In this document: positions 1 through 8,077 of the stretch, in pieces
Layout of the letters: the number at the start of each line of letters is the position of its first letter
Position numbering within the stretch: the first letter of the stretch is position 1
Origin: Eubacterium sp. MSJ-13
GTDB lineage: Bacteria; Bacillota; Clostridia; Lachnospirales; Lachnospiraceae
DNA length: 47,416 nucleotides
Reading direction: 5' to 3'
Assembly (NCBI RefSeq): GCF_018918235.1
Contig: NZ_JAHLQE010000098.1
Span: forward strand, 1-47,416
Notes under the pieces: model-generated
Seen by the model: the letters and a program-made list of their open reading frames with translations, nothing else
Database searches by the model: none
Told to the model about the DNA's origin: nothing
Translations under genes and position numbers: made by a program

Positions 1-58
1 TTCGAACCTTGAAATGCTGGAGTCAGAGTCCAGTGCCTTACCGTTTGGCGATAGCCCA
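1..58 (-). tRNA. tRNA-Gln (anticodon CUG), 3' end cut off by window edge
   Basis: Read on the minus strand, the sequence starts TGGGCTATCGCCAA, has a D-arm with GGTAAGG, then the anticodon stem-loop CTGGA-CTCTGAC-TCCAG and the start of the T arm (GGTTCGAA). The loop places CTG at positions 34-36, so this tRNA decodes CAG glutamine codons. The D-arm and the T at position 1 match the usual bacterial tRNA-Gln. The last bases of the T arm and the 3' acceptor strand lie outside the window. A sigma-A type promoter sits 53 to 81 bases upstream. Confidence 0.9.
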
Positions 59-110
59 TCATCTGTTAAACTGTTGTTTTGTTTTTGTCTCTCTTGCTGA
101 GCACTTGCTT

Positions 111-139
111 AGTATATAACATCTTTTTCCAAAATGCAA
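111..139 (-). promoter_or_regulatory. Promoter of tRNA-Gln
   Basis: On the minus strand TTGCAT and TATACT are separated by 17 bp, a good housekeeping promoter. The predicted start is about 46 bases before the tRNA 5' end. The A/T-rich stretch from 140 to 290 shows no gene. Confidence 0.6.
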
Positions 140-290
140 CCCCTTTTTTCAATTTTTTTTAATTTTTTTCAAAAAAAATTTTAATTATCCCCTCAAAGCC
201 CTATTTTTAAAGGCTTTAGTTCAAAAATATTTATATTTAGCAGACAACTTTTCGCTGATATTTCCACTATATTCAGAAATTATAACAAAG

Positions 291-331
291 AAAAAGTACC
301 TGCCGCTTCTTTTTTCTCGCAGCAGATACTT
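291..331 (-). terminator. Intrinsic terminator downstream of the phospholipase-like gene
   Basis: On the minus strand a 13-bp stem (AAGTATCTGCTGC pairing with GCGGCAGGTACTT, with two G-U pairs) closes a 12-base loop and is followed by TTTTTC. It lies 63 bases after the stop of the gene at 394-984. Confidence 0.75.
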
Positions 332-338
332 CTTCAAT

Positions 339-383
339 CTATCGTCGTACGGCTCCGCCCTCATAAAACTTGCCGTCTTCCAT
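339..383 (-). other. Possible gene remnant: open tail ending EDGKFYEGGAVRR
   Basis: Between the stop of the phospholipase-like gene and its terminator, the minus strand reads FRVWIMEDGKFYEGGAVRR then TAG. The composition looks protein-like, and the terminator follows only 8 bases after this stop. The frame is closed upstream by a stop inside the neighbouring gene, and the ATG at 383 has no clear ribosome binding site. It may be the orphaned 3' end of an older gene, or chance. I do not recognise the family. Confidence 0.2.
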
Positions 384-393
384 AATCCAAACT

Positions 394-984
394 CTAAAGT
401 GATACTAAAGATAAGTGCAATTGCTTTGTAAGTTCCTCAAATAACATAAGTAACGCATCAACAACTGTATGACAAAGTTCTATAATATATTCACAATCAC
501 GTTTCACTCCACTTTGCATACGCATGTAAATCTGATGCATCCTTTGAACAAAACTAAGAATTGCTTCAGGTGAATGAACCGTTTCACTCAATCTGCCTCT
601 TTCTATATCCGGCTGTCTTACATATTTACGAAGTTCTTTCTTTAACTCCTCTTCATAGATACAATGATCTTTTAAATTTCCGGGGAAATTCTGATTGTGT
701 GGAAAGGTAAAGTAATCAGCAACATAATGTGTAATCACTCCTAAATGTCTGCAAAAATAGCTATCAAGACCTCTAATCGGGTCAAAATGTGATACAAGTT
801 TACTGATTTCTTTCTCAAGTACATCAAAGGAATCCTCAATAGTATGTTTCCTTACAAAAAATGAAGGAATACAATCCGGTAATATACTTCCAATATAGAA
901 TGATCCTTTATGATGTTTAACTGACTCCATACCTTCATTGTTCATCAAGTACCACGCCAATGAAATATGGGATTTCTTTCGCAT
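394..984 (-). CDS. Zinc-dependent phospholipase C-like protein
   Basis: The protein has 197 residues. It carries the His/Asp pattern of the zinc-dependent phospholipase C / S1-P1 nuclease-like family: an N-terminal HISLAWYLM segment, IGSILPDCIPSF, a HTIEDSF stretch and HLGVITHYVADYFTFPHN, where paired His and Asp would bind metal ions. In many clostridial relatives this fold is annotated only as a zinc-dependent phospholipase C family protein and the substrate is unknown. There is no signal peptide, so a cytoplasmic role is likely and toxin activity is not implied. The start ATG at 984 is chosen because GGAGGA lies just upstream; a longer frame upstream has no such site. The gene is monocistronic, with its own promoter (1044-1072) and a downstream terminator. 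Confidence 0.75.
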   Translation of the reverse strand: MRKKSHISLAWYLMNNEGMESVKHHKGSFYIGSILPDCIPSFFVRKHTIEDSFDVLEKEISKLVSHFDPIRGLDSYFCRHLGVITHYVADYFTFPHNQNFPGNLKDHCIYEEELKKELRKYVRQPDIERGRLSETVHSPEAILSFVQRMHQIYMRMQSGVKRDCEYIIELCHTVVDALLMLFEELTKQLHLSLVSL

Positions 985-1043
985 ATCATCCTCCTCACTG
1001 TGACATATACACGATTGACATCGCTGTCTTAATTTGTGATTAC

Positions 1044-1072
1044 ATTGTACAACAATTATGTGATTTTTGCAA
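1044..1072 (-). promoter_or_regulatory. Promoter of the phospholipase C-like gene
   Basis: TTGCAA and TACAAT on the minus strand are separated by 17 bp. The predicted transcript starts near 1037, about 53 bases before the ATG at 984. In the rest of the divergent intergenic region (985-1311) I see only the opposite promoter at 1233-1261 and a short ACAAT-C-ATTGT palindrome near 1189-1199. Confidence 0.6.
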
Positions 1073-1232
1073 TAGTTTTCTGACAATTTTTCTTAAGTTT
1101 TTATTAAAGTTTCACAATTTTTTCCATATATAATATCAGCTTCCCATTACTATACAATTCTATTTTCATATTTAGTAACCCAACGACAAACAATCATTGT
1201 CATATCCACCATTATTCAAAGTTGTATTTTAC

Positions 1233-1261
1233 TTGACAACAGCATAATCTATAGGTAAAAT
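1233..1261 (+). promoter_or_regulatory. Promoter of the CorC/hemolysin-family gene
   Basis: TTGACA (1233-1238), a 17-bp spacer and TAAAAT (1256-1261) form a near-consensus promoter reading toward the gene that starts at 1312. Confidence 0.7.
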
Positions 1262-1311
1262 ATTGTGTGTTTATACATATTAAATAAATTTATTGATTGG
1301 AGTTGATTTTT

Positions 1312-2643
1312 TTGGATTCAAGTGACGCCTCGAAACTATTGATATTACTTATACTGTTGTTGTTATCTGCCTTTTTTTCCTCAGCAGAAACATGTCTTAC
1401 AACAGTAAACAAAATGCGTCTAAAATCTATGGCAGATGAAGGTAACAAAAAAGCTGCATTAGTTTTAAAACTTATCAGCAAACAGACAAAAATGCTTAGT
1501 TCCATTTTAATAGGAAACAATATTGTCAATCTTTCAGCATCTTCTCTTGCCACTACATTTGCAATAAATCTGGCAAAGAAATCCGGTTTTTCCGATGCGA
1601 CAAGTCTGATTACCGGTGCTGCTACAGCTATACTTACAATACTTGTTATTATATTCGGTGAAATAGTACCTAAATCCATAGCTACAATGAACGCTGATAA
1701 GATGTCACTTATCTATGCCAAACCGATTTATACGCTCACTGTTGTATTAGGTCCTTTTTCATATATATTTGATAAGTTTTCAAATCTTCTCTTAAAAATT
1801 TTTCATATCGATATTACAAAACAGCCTGCAATTACAGAAAATGAACTCAGGACTATTGTTGATGTGAGCCATAAAGAGGGGGTTATCGAGAGTGAAGAAC
1901 GCCAAATGATAACAAATGTTGTTGATTTTGGTGACTCGCTTGCAAAAGATGTCATGGTTCCAAAAATGGATGTGGAATTTGTCGAACTGAATCTGACATA
2001 TGATGAACTTATCGAGAGCTATTCAAAAGAAAAATTTACACGTATGCCTGTATATGATGACAGCAGGGATAACGTAGTTGGTATCATAAATCTTAAAGAT
2101 ATCTTCTTCTATCAGGGGGATAAAAAAGATTTTAAGATTGCCGATGTAATGCGTGAGGCATATTTTACTTATGAATATAAAAAAATATCAGAACTTTTTT
2201 TTGAAATGAAATCAGATTCTATTCCTATGGCAATTGTTCTTGATGAGTATGGTTCTACTTCCGGAATCCTTACTATAGAAGACCTTATAGAAGAGATTGT
2301 CGGTGAGATCAGAGATGAATATGACGCCAATGAAGAAGATGATATCACAAAAACTGACGATGGTGATTATATCATACTTGGTGTAGCCAAACTTGATGAT
2401 ATAGATGAAGCTCTTGGTATCAAAATAGAATCAGAAGATTACGATTCCATTGCCGGACATATCATTAACCTGTTAGACCATTTTCCCAATGCTGGCGAAA
2501 CCGTTTCAGATGATTATGCCCAATATACAGTTCTTGAAGCAGCAAAAAATCACATAGACAAAGTCAAACTTCATCTTCTTCCAAAAAATGATGAAAACAA
2601 TGACGATTTAAACAACAACGATAAAGAAGCACATGCCATATAG
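1312..2643 (+). CDS. CNNM/CorC (hemolysin C-type) transporter-like protein with CBS pair
   Basis: The protein has about 443 residues. The N-terminal half is a DUF21/CNNM membrane domain with four hydrophobic stretches, beginning LLILLILLLLSAFFSSAET and including LIIFGEIVPKS-like sequence. It is followed by two CBS motifs (RMPVYDDSRDNVVGIINLKD and later PMAIVLDEYGSTSGILTIED) and a C-terminal CorC/HlyC domain. The family is tied to Mg2+/Co2+ export or ion homeostasis; hemolysin is a historical name. The TTG at 1312 is taken as start because GGAG ends 9 bases upstream and the protein then begins MDSSD as in relatives. A TTG at 1297 is also in frame but precedes that site. A terminator hairpin overlaps the stop codon. 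The gene stands alone. Confidence 0.85.
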   Translation: MDSSDASKLLILLILLLLSAFFSSAETCLTTVNKMRLKSMADEGNKKAALVLKLISKQTKMLSSILIGNNIVNLSASSLATTFAINLAKKSGFSDATSLITGAATAILTILVIIFGEIVPKSIATMNADKMSLIYAKPIYTLTVVLGPFSYIFDKFSNLLLKIFHIDITKQPAITENELRTIVDVSHKEGVIESEERQMITNVVDFGDSLAKDVMVPKMDVEFVELNLTYDELIESYSKEKFTRMPVYDDSRDNVVGIINLKDIFFYQGDKKDFKIADVMREAYFTYEYKKISELFFEMKSDSIPMAIVLDEYGSTSGILTIEDLIEEIVGEIRDEYDANEEDDITKTDDGDYIILGVAKLDDIDEALGIKIESEDYDSIAGHIINLLDHFPNAGETVSDDYAQYTVLEAAKNHIDKVKLHLLPKNDENNDDLNNNDKEAHAI

Positions 2644-2658
2644 GCTGTGCTTCTTTTT
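2623..2658 (+). terminator. Bidirectional terminator between convergent genes
   Basis: An 11-bp stem (AAAGAAGCACA with TGTGCTTCTTT) is followed by further T residues on the plus strand and flanked by A residues for the opposite direction. It overlaps the stop codon of the CorC-like gene and abuts the end of the minus-strand gene at 2657. Confidence 0.75.
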
Positions 2659-4510
2659 ATGATATATTTTCTGGTTTACAATCTTCAAACAAACATTTAT
2701 CTATGCGCTGTCCAATCTGTCTGTCAACAGCACCTCCACCGGTGTCAGCTATACATCGTTTGAAATTGCAATGTTCTACAGCGCCACTTCTTCCATACAT
2801 CTGAATTCCAGCACCAGTCTTTGCACGACAATTTACAAATACACATTTTTGTATTTCACCCCCCTGAGTATACACTGCTCCACCCTGACAAAAATTAAAT
2901 ATACATTCAGTTATGGATGGACGGTATGCATTAAACACCGCTCTTCCACCAGAAGTATTTCTAAACAGAGAATTTTTTAAAACTATTTTTGTCCCCTTAA
3001 CATTTATTGCGCCCGTCTTAAGTGCCCCATCAAATTCACAATTAAAAATTTCACATTTTTTAGCATTTTCAAGATAAAGCATATCCGAATCCTGCAGATG
3101 ATTACATATAACTCTCGAATGTTTCATACTTATACTTCCCGCACATCTTATGGGATAATTAAGATAAAGCGATGCTGTTAAAATATTAAGCTTCCCTGTT
3201 GTCTCCACATAAACCGGGCAATCTATTATTGTAGATTTATCTATCAACATATCTTCCGAGATCTTCATCTCACCACGCTTTGAAATAACCTGAACAAACT
3301 CTGCTCCAGTAGGATGACATGCCACATATTCAAATTCAGAATCATCGGCTGATGCTATTCCTGAATAAAATACTGCGGCTCCATATTCAGCAACATTACA
3401 ATTAGTGAAATGACACTTATCTAACCTGACAGTTTCAGCAGCGAATACGGCTCCTCCACGTCTGGCCTCACAATCAGAAAAACGGCACTCGCTTATTCTT
3501 CCTTGTCCGCCACTAGCCATAACCGCTCCTCCATCCTCTGGAGAATAGCACCTGCTAAACTCACATTTTGTTAGGTCAAGCTTCTTTCCCCAAAATCTTA
3601 TTGCAGCACCTCTTGTTGTATTATAGATATTTGATCCATTAACACAGATTTCTCCTGCCTCGGCCCTGATAAACATTCCATAATTCCTGCAGTCCACTTC
3701 ACAATGTTCTACAAATGCTCTGCTGTAATCATCCTTAATATTTATACATGCCCTGTGGCTGTCACTTTTTCTTATTATCTTACTGTTTATCATTTCAAGC
3801 GTTCCACCATCAAGCAGTATATTTCCATATACCCTCACAAGTGCATGGTCGAAAATGAGTTTTGTTCCTCTAGTTAAGATAATATCATCATATATCTGAC
3901 ATCTGTCAGTTATCCTTAACTCTCTTTTTTCATTTATGGCTCTCTGCGTGCACTCAACAGACTCATAAATCTGTAAAGCAAAATATTTCAGGTCAATAAG
4001 TTCTATTTTGGGATAAAGATTTTTAATTATCTGTGCAAGCTCAAAACATTCTTTGTCTTCCTCACTAAAAGCACATATGATAAATCTTTTTATTATTTCA
4101 TAAATCTGCTCTGATACTCCAAGCTTTTTTGCAAACTTAACAGCAAATTCATTCTCCTCTGATGATATCATATTGTCAGCCATTGCAACATTTACCAGAT
4201 CCATAAGAAAGATTATCTTTTCTTCACCTGATCTTAAATTTTCTAAAATATATGCAAATACACTCTCATATTCATTTATATTTCTAAGTGCCCATGCTAT
4301 ATCACCCGAATTCATTTTAAGACCATACTTCATAAGACGTTCTAGTTCAAAATTGCTGAGCGGTTTTATATTCTTATTAAGTTTAGCCTGCATTATCACC
4401 GCTGATGTATACATAACCTTAAATTCAGTGCCATATGAGCAAAAAGGGTGCTCGGGTGTGAGAAATATCTTTCGTCTGCAATTAAATTTAGTCAATATGT
4501 CTACTACCAT
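2657..4510 (-). CDS. TerB-like domain plus right-handed beta-helix protein (large)
   Basis: This protein of about 617 residues has no signal peptide, so it is probably cytoplasmic. Residues around 100-150 (LMDLVNVAMADNMISSEENE, then a helical stretch) resemble a TerB-type acidic helical domain. From about residue 205 onward the sequence becomes short beta-rich turns of the kind CxFxxCxAxxGGAV, typical of right-handed parallel beta-helices, with many cysteines (for example SECRFSDCEARRGGAVF). The start ATG at 4510 shares its A with the TGA of the upstream gene (TGATG) and follows GGGAG by 6 bases, which indicates translational coupling. The upstream partner has the same layout, so the two are paralogues and may form a heteromer. 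Domain calls are by eye and the function is unknown. Confidence 0.6.
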   Translation of the reverse strand: MVVDILTKFNCRRKIFLTPEHPFCSYGTEFKVMYTSAVIMQAKLNKNIKPLSNFELERLMKYGLKMNSGDIAWALRNINEYESVFAYILENLRSGEEKIIFLMDLVNVAMADNMISSEENEFAVKFAKKLGVSEQIYEIIKRFIICAFSEEDKECFELAQIIKNLYPKIELIDLKYFALQIYESVECTQRAINEKRELRITDRCQIYDDIILTRGTKLIFDHALVRVYGNILLDGGTLEMINSKIIRKSDSHRACINIKDDYSRAFVEHCEVDCRNYGMFIRAEAGEICVNGSNIYNTTRGAAIRFWGKKLDLTKCEFSRCYSPEDGGAVMASGGQGRISECRFSDCEARRGGAVFAAETVRLDKCHFTNCNVAEYGAAVFYSGIASADDSEFEYVACHPTGAEFVQVISKRGEMKISEDMLIDKSTIIDCPVYVETTGKLNILTASLYLNYPIRCAGSISMKHSRVICNHLQDSDMLYLENAKKCEIFNCEFDGALKTGAINVKGTKIVLKNSLFRNTSGGRAVFNAYRPSITECIFNFCQGGAVYTQGGEIQKCVFVNCRAKTGAGIQMYGRSGAVEHCNFKRCIADTGGGAVDRQIGQRIDKCLFEDCKPENIS

Positions 4511-5793
4511 CACACACTCCCCCTTTTCTCAATACGCTGTATCTCAAAGTCGTCATCATATACATTAAATATCTGGTTTTCTTCTGGTATGCATTGTTTA
4601 CAACTGCAGTTTTTCATAAACTGTCCAAATTTTTGATATTTAAAATATACGGCTGCCCCAAGATATCTTGCCTTACACTCATCAAAAACACAATTTTCAC
4701 ATTTTACATTTCCAATAGATTCTGAATATAATGCTGCTCCATATTCAGCTTCACAATTTGTAAACTCACAATTTTTTATTTCGACTCTGGATCTTTTGTA
4801 CAATGCCAATGCTCCATTTTTACAATTTACAAAGCGGCTTCTTGATATAACTGCCGACCTTCCATAAAATGACAATGCCCTGTTTTTGGCAACATTATTT
4901 ATAATAGTATCTGTTATTATAAGCCTGCCGGATGTCTGCTTCATAAATCCCGTAAATTTTCCACAGTCAATAAACGAATCAGAAATCTGAACTATCGCTG
5001 CATTATCAATATGCATAAAATATTCATAATTATTCTCAATCACTCTTATCCTGGTACTATACAGCCTTATTCTGCCTCCATCAGATATTATGCCGCCATG
5101 TATTTTTAAGATTCCACCATTCATTAAAAGTGAACCTCCACGCTCAACTTTTATATCTCCATTTACTGTAGTAGGCTTATCTATAACAAATGTTTTTCCT
5201 GCTTTTACAACAATATCGCCATACTCCTCTTCCAATATAAAATCCGGGAAAAAATATGTAAGAATTGAATATCTTATATCATATCCTTTTTTTCTAAATA
5301 TATTATATATTTCAATTGCTTTTTTAGTATCTTTTCTTGATGCACACTCACTAAATCCCTCAAAAAACTCCCTCTCTATATCAGAAAATCTGAATATCTG
5401 CTGATAATAGTCAAGTATTTTTTCACAATAATCCTGAGACCACAATGATAATTGGTATATTTTATACAGGTCAAATGTAAAGCAATACTGCACTTCCTTT
5501 TCTTTTAATTTTTCAGTACATTCAGTAATCCTGAAATCAAAATAATTATTTATATCAGTTATTATCTGCTCCCTGTTCTTGCGTGATATACACAACTTAT
5601 CAAGCACTGTGTCAAAATAATCCTGAAGTTCCATCATTGCTTTCATATTACCAAGTGCCATTACTCCAAGACCAAAAGCATACAAATACCTAAATGAATC
5701 GTCACATCCTATCATAGGATGATTTACCCACTCAAGTTCACTTTGTCTTTTTTTTAAATTATCTAAAAGATTTAAATTCCCCCCATTTTCCAT
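4510..5793 (-). CDS. TerB-like domain plus right-handed beta-helix protein (small)
   Basis: This protein has 427 residues and no signal peptide. A helical N-terminal region of about 185 residues (including FGLGVMALGNMKAMMELQDYF and SDIEREFFEGF) looks like a diverged TerB-type domain. A beta-helix of repeated turns follows from about residue 190: an entry segment GDIVVKAGKTFVIDKPTTVN, then repeats such as KNCEFTNCEAEYGAALYS and VFDECKARYLGAAVYF. It shares the domain order and the Cys-rich turn pattern of the gene that follows it, to which it is coupled by a TGATG overlap. AGGAGG lies 7 bases before the ATG at 5793. It appears to have its own promoter at 5909-5917, just after the ParA-like gene. 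The function is unknown, though the layout suggests a scaffold or adaptor. Confidence 0.6.
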   Translation of the reverse strand: MENGGNLNLLDNLKKRQSELEWVNHPMIGCDDSFRYLYAFGLGVMALGNMKAMMELQDYFDTVLDKLCISRKNREQIITDINNYFDFRITECTEKLKEKEVQYCFTFDLYKIYQLSLWSQDYCEKILDYYQQIFRFSDIEREFFEGFSECASRKDTKKAIEIYNIFRKKGYDIRYSILTYFFPDFILEEEYGDIVVKAGKTFVIDKPTTVNGDIKVERGGSLLMNGGILKIHGGIISDGGRIRLYSTRIRVIENNYEYFMHIDNAAIVQISDSFIDCGKFTGFMKQTSGRLIITDTIINNVAKNRALSFYGRSAVISRSRFVNCKNGALALYKRSRVEIKNCEFTNCEAEYGAALYSESIGNVKCENCVFDECKARYLGAAVYFKYQKFGQFMKNCSCKQCIPEENQIFNVYDDDFEIQRIEKRGSV

Positions 5794-5855
5794 CGCAATC
5801 CTCCTCTTACAACAGATTATATATATTATTATTGCTATTTAAGTTTTTATCCGTC

Positions 5856-5917
5856 GAGACAAAGGAAGTAATTTTACGACTATTCTTAAAGCCTTTGTCT
5901 CCACGAATATTATAACA
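5856..5917 (-). promoter_or_regulatory. Extended -10 promoter and 5' leader hairpin of the TerB/beta-helix pair
   Basis: On the minus strand TGTTATAAT (5917-5909) is an extended -10 element. No good -35 is seen. Just after the predicted start the RNA contains GAGACAAAGG (5901-5892 side), a 26-base loop and CCTTTGTCTC (5865-5856), a perfect 10-bp stem without a T-run. It is therefore not an intrinsic terminator and may protect the 5' end or bind a regulator. Confidence 0.45.
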
Positions 5918-5928
5918 TATTTCAGGGG

Positions 5929-6858
5929 TTATTTATACGAATTTATTTTTTCTTTAGCATACTCAGTTAATACTCCAAATTCATTCATGCTTTTTCTACA
6001 TAAACCGTCTAAATATAATTGTCGCTCTGCTTTTTCCCTCTTCTTTTTCACCTCACTTATCATATTTAGTACCATATCTGTACTTTTCCTGCACTGTCTC
6101 ATAAAATAATCATTTTCTAATCTTACTCTTCCTGTGTAATTATAATTTAAAAAATGCTGCATTTTGCCATGTTCCAATGCATCATTAAACTCCACATTAT
6201 ATGGTATCACACCAATCTTGTTCATCGGAATATTATATTCATAACATATCCTTTTACGGGTCCATCTTTTTTCTGGCTGGTATCTCCCTATAATATACAT
6301 TGCTTTTTCTTTAAGGGATGTATAATTTTCAAAAAAATCATATATATTTTTAGGGTCCTGAGATAGATTTACCACAACAATATCCGCATCATATAAAATC
6401 TGTTTTGTGCTCAAATTCTGATTTGACTCTGTATCAATAAACACATAATCTCCAATCCTCTCCAACATCTTAAATAATTCATTGTGAACAAGACTGAAAT
6501 CATAATTGAATACCTCCTTATTAAAAACCATTCCTGAAGGTAATAAAAACATATTAGATAATAATAGATTTATTGTTGAATTTTTAACTATCTCATCATG
6601 CGTCTCTCCCGTAAATATCCTCTTTAATATGTACTCCAATCCATATTTTACATAATACCCTCCCGTTTCTCTTAAAAAATCGAGTCTTTCCTGCTGTACA
6701 AGTACTGCTTCCAGACCTTTCCTGCTGTTAAAATGATTCTCAAGTAATATTTCCCTCGTCATTCCCGAATTTTTTAAAGAAATCATTGATGTTATGCATG
6801 CCATATTTGATGTAACACACATATTATTTCCACCGTTGCTCCAAAAAGCGATCTTCAT
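5929..6858 (-). CDS. ParA/MinD-superfamily-like protein with degenerate P-loop
   Basis: The protein has about 310 residues. It starts MKIAFWSNGGNNMCVTSN, the place where MinD/CpaE-like proteins have their deviant Walker A loop. The GG and the TSN are kept, but no lysine of the KGGxGK type is present. A Walker B-like strand follows (YVFIDTESNQN), then a strand like the MinD VVVxxQ region (DIVVVNLSQDP). The C-terminus is charged and helical. The fold may be kept for partner binding, with ATP binding lost or altered. ATG 6858 is preferred over an in-frame TTG 18 bases upstream because AGGAG lies just before it and the strand 1 motif begins there. The gene lies upstream of the two TerB/beta-helix genes on the same strand, with a gap of 135 bases and its own promoter. 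Confidence 0.55.
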   Translation of the reverse strand: MKIAFWSNGGNNMCVTSNMACITSMISLKNSGMTREILLENHFNSRKGLEAVLVQQERLDFLRETGGYYVKYGLEYILKRIFTGETHDEIVKNSTINLLLSNMFLLPSGMVFNKEVFNYDFSLVHNELFKMLERIGDYVFIDTESNQNLSTKQILYDADIVVVNLSQDPKNIYDFFENYTSLKEKAMYIIGRYQPEKRWTRKRICYEYNIPMNKIGVIPYNVEFNDALEHGKMQHFLNYNYTGRVRLENDYFMRQCRKSTDMVLNMISEVKKKREKAERQLYLDGLCRKSMNEFGVLTEYAKEKINSYK

Positions 6859-6942
6859 TCCTCTCCTCTTCTCCAATCATCTTATTTCTACCCACCAATT
6901 TTTTCTTTCCCAATTTTAACAGTTGCATCCCCCGTATTTGTA

Positions 6943-6987
6943 ATAATAAAGAGTTTTTCTTGACATGTAAAGAACTTTTTGACATGT
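6943..6987 (-). promoter_or_regulatory. Promoter of the ParA-like gene with paired TTGACATGT repeats
   Basis: On the minus strand TTTACA (6971-6966) and TATTAT (6948-6943) are separated by 17 bp. On the plus strand TTGACATGT occurs at 6960-6968 and again at 6979-6987, 19 bp apart, covering and preceding the -35 region. Each copy contains ACATGT, itself palindromic. This placement suggests binding sites for a regulator, which is inference. Confidence 0.45.
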
Positions 6988-7048
6988 TTTCGACACTTTT
7001 CAATCTTTCTCCGTTATTCACAATTTTTTATGCAATTTTTCTACAAAG

Positions 7049-7081
7049 CAAAAAAAATGTCACTGATAAAGCGACACTTTT
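7049..7081 (-). terminator. Intrinsic terminator after the FliB-like gene
   Basis: On the minus strand AAAGTGTC pairs with GACATTTT (one G-U pair) around an 11-base loop and runs into a stretch of eight T. It lies about 35 bases after the stop at 7115. Confidence 0.7.
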
Positions 7082-7114
7082 CTCGTTTTCCAAGATATAT
7101 TATTTTTATTTTCG

Positions 7115-8077
7115 TCATTGTGACAAAATTTCGGCTACTTTTTTGTGCATAATGCTACTGCTTATCTTTCCATGTACAGCCGCCTTATAAACCCAATGTA
7201 CAGACTGCACAATACTGTCCATAAAATCCTCATTCTGAGTAAGACTAAGCATGATAACTCTGTTCATAATAATCTCTCCTGCTATCTGATATGACCTTTC
7301 ACTTGTATTTTGTTCACTTCTCTCATATTTAGCAGTCAATATCCTATATAAGATGTAATTTTTTTCAAATCTAAAAAGATTTTTTCCATATAACTTAATA
7401 AACCTATCATATTTTTCTTCAAAAAAATGCCCGTCCATCTGCTCTTCATAGATATCAAAGCTTCCGTCAAGATATACACAATCATTGCATTTTATTATCA
7501 TATCCACAGCTATATCTGCAAAATCATAAAACAATTCACATAACCTGTCACCCTTTTCAAAACATTTGTCTTGAATCTTTATAAACAACTGCTCAAATTT
7601 ATAAATTTCATCTGACAACCCGGTTATGTCATCAAGCATTACAGGATACATTTTTTTATCATCCGTCATCTGATACCAGATGTCATCATATCTTTGTATG
7701 CAAAGATAATTTATTACTACGGGACATGATGCCGCCATTGATAATAACATTGTATCCGAATCTTTAAAAGATAATCTCGGATATTTACGGCAGGTATTAC
7801 ATAACGTCTTTTCATCAGAGTTTCTCTGTATACGGCACAACCCATCCTTATCAAGCATGGCACAGTCACCATTTGCCATATTTTTAAATGAATACACGTC
7901 ATCTTTTTCTACGATATTTGATAGTATGTCAGCTCTCAGGCTTTCATCTTCAAGCTCTATAAATCTTTCATATGCTTCTTTGTCCACAACTATCTTCCAG
8001 CCGCTGCAGCATGTTGCCTGACATTTTCCAGCCATACACCTAAAATCTTTATACGCTCCAAATATATAAACTTTCAT
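7115..8077 (-). CDS. fliB: FliB-type flagellin lysine-N-methylase family protein
   Basis: The protein has about 320 residues and the cysteine pattern of the FliB family in its N-terminal third: C14, C19, C23, C24 (MAGKCQATCCSGW), C72 and C81 (DCAMLDKDGLCRI), C93 and C96 (LCNTCRKYPR) and C118 (ASCPV). FliB proteins methylate lysines of flagellin using S-adenosylmethionine and carry an iron-sulfur cluster. The C-terminal two thirds are helical and poorly conserved. No flagellar gene is present in the window, so the substrate here is unproven. The ATG at 8077 overlaps the TGA of the upstream 50-codon gene (TGATG), which fixes this start; a TTG one codon earlier is also in frame. A terminator follows. 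Confidence 0.75.
   Translation of the reverse strand: MKVYIFGAYKDFRCMAGKCQATCCSGWKIVVDKEAYERFIELEDESLRADILSNIVEKDDVYSFKNMANGDCAMLDKDGLCRIQRNSDEKTLCNTCRKYPRLSFKDSDTMLLSMAASCPVVINYLCIQRYDDIWYQMTDDKKMYPVMLDDITGLSDEIYKFEQLFIKIQDKCFEKGDRLCELFYDFADIAVDMIIKCNDCVYLDGSFDIYEEQMDGHFFEEKYDRFIKLYGKNLFRFEKNYILYRILTAKYERSEQNTSERSYQIAGEIIMNRVIMLSLTQNEDFMDSIVQSVHWVYKAAVHGKISSSIMHKKVAEILSQ

Noticed and set aside
1312-2643. Hemolysin activity of the CorC-family protein
   Set aside because: The name is historical; the domains point to ion transport or homeostasis.
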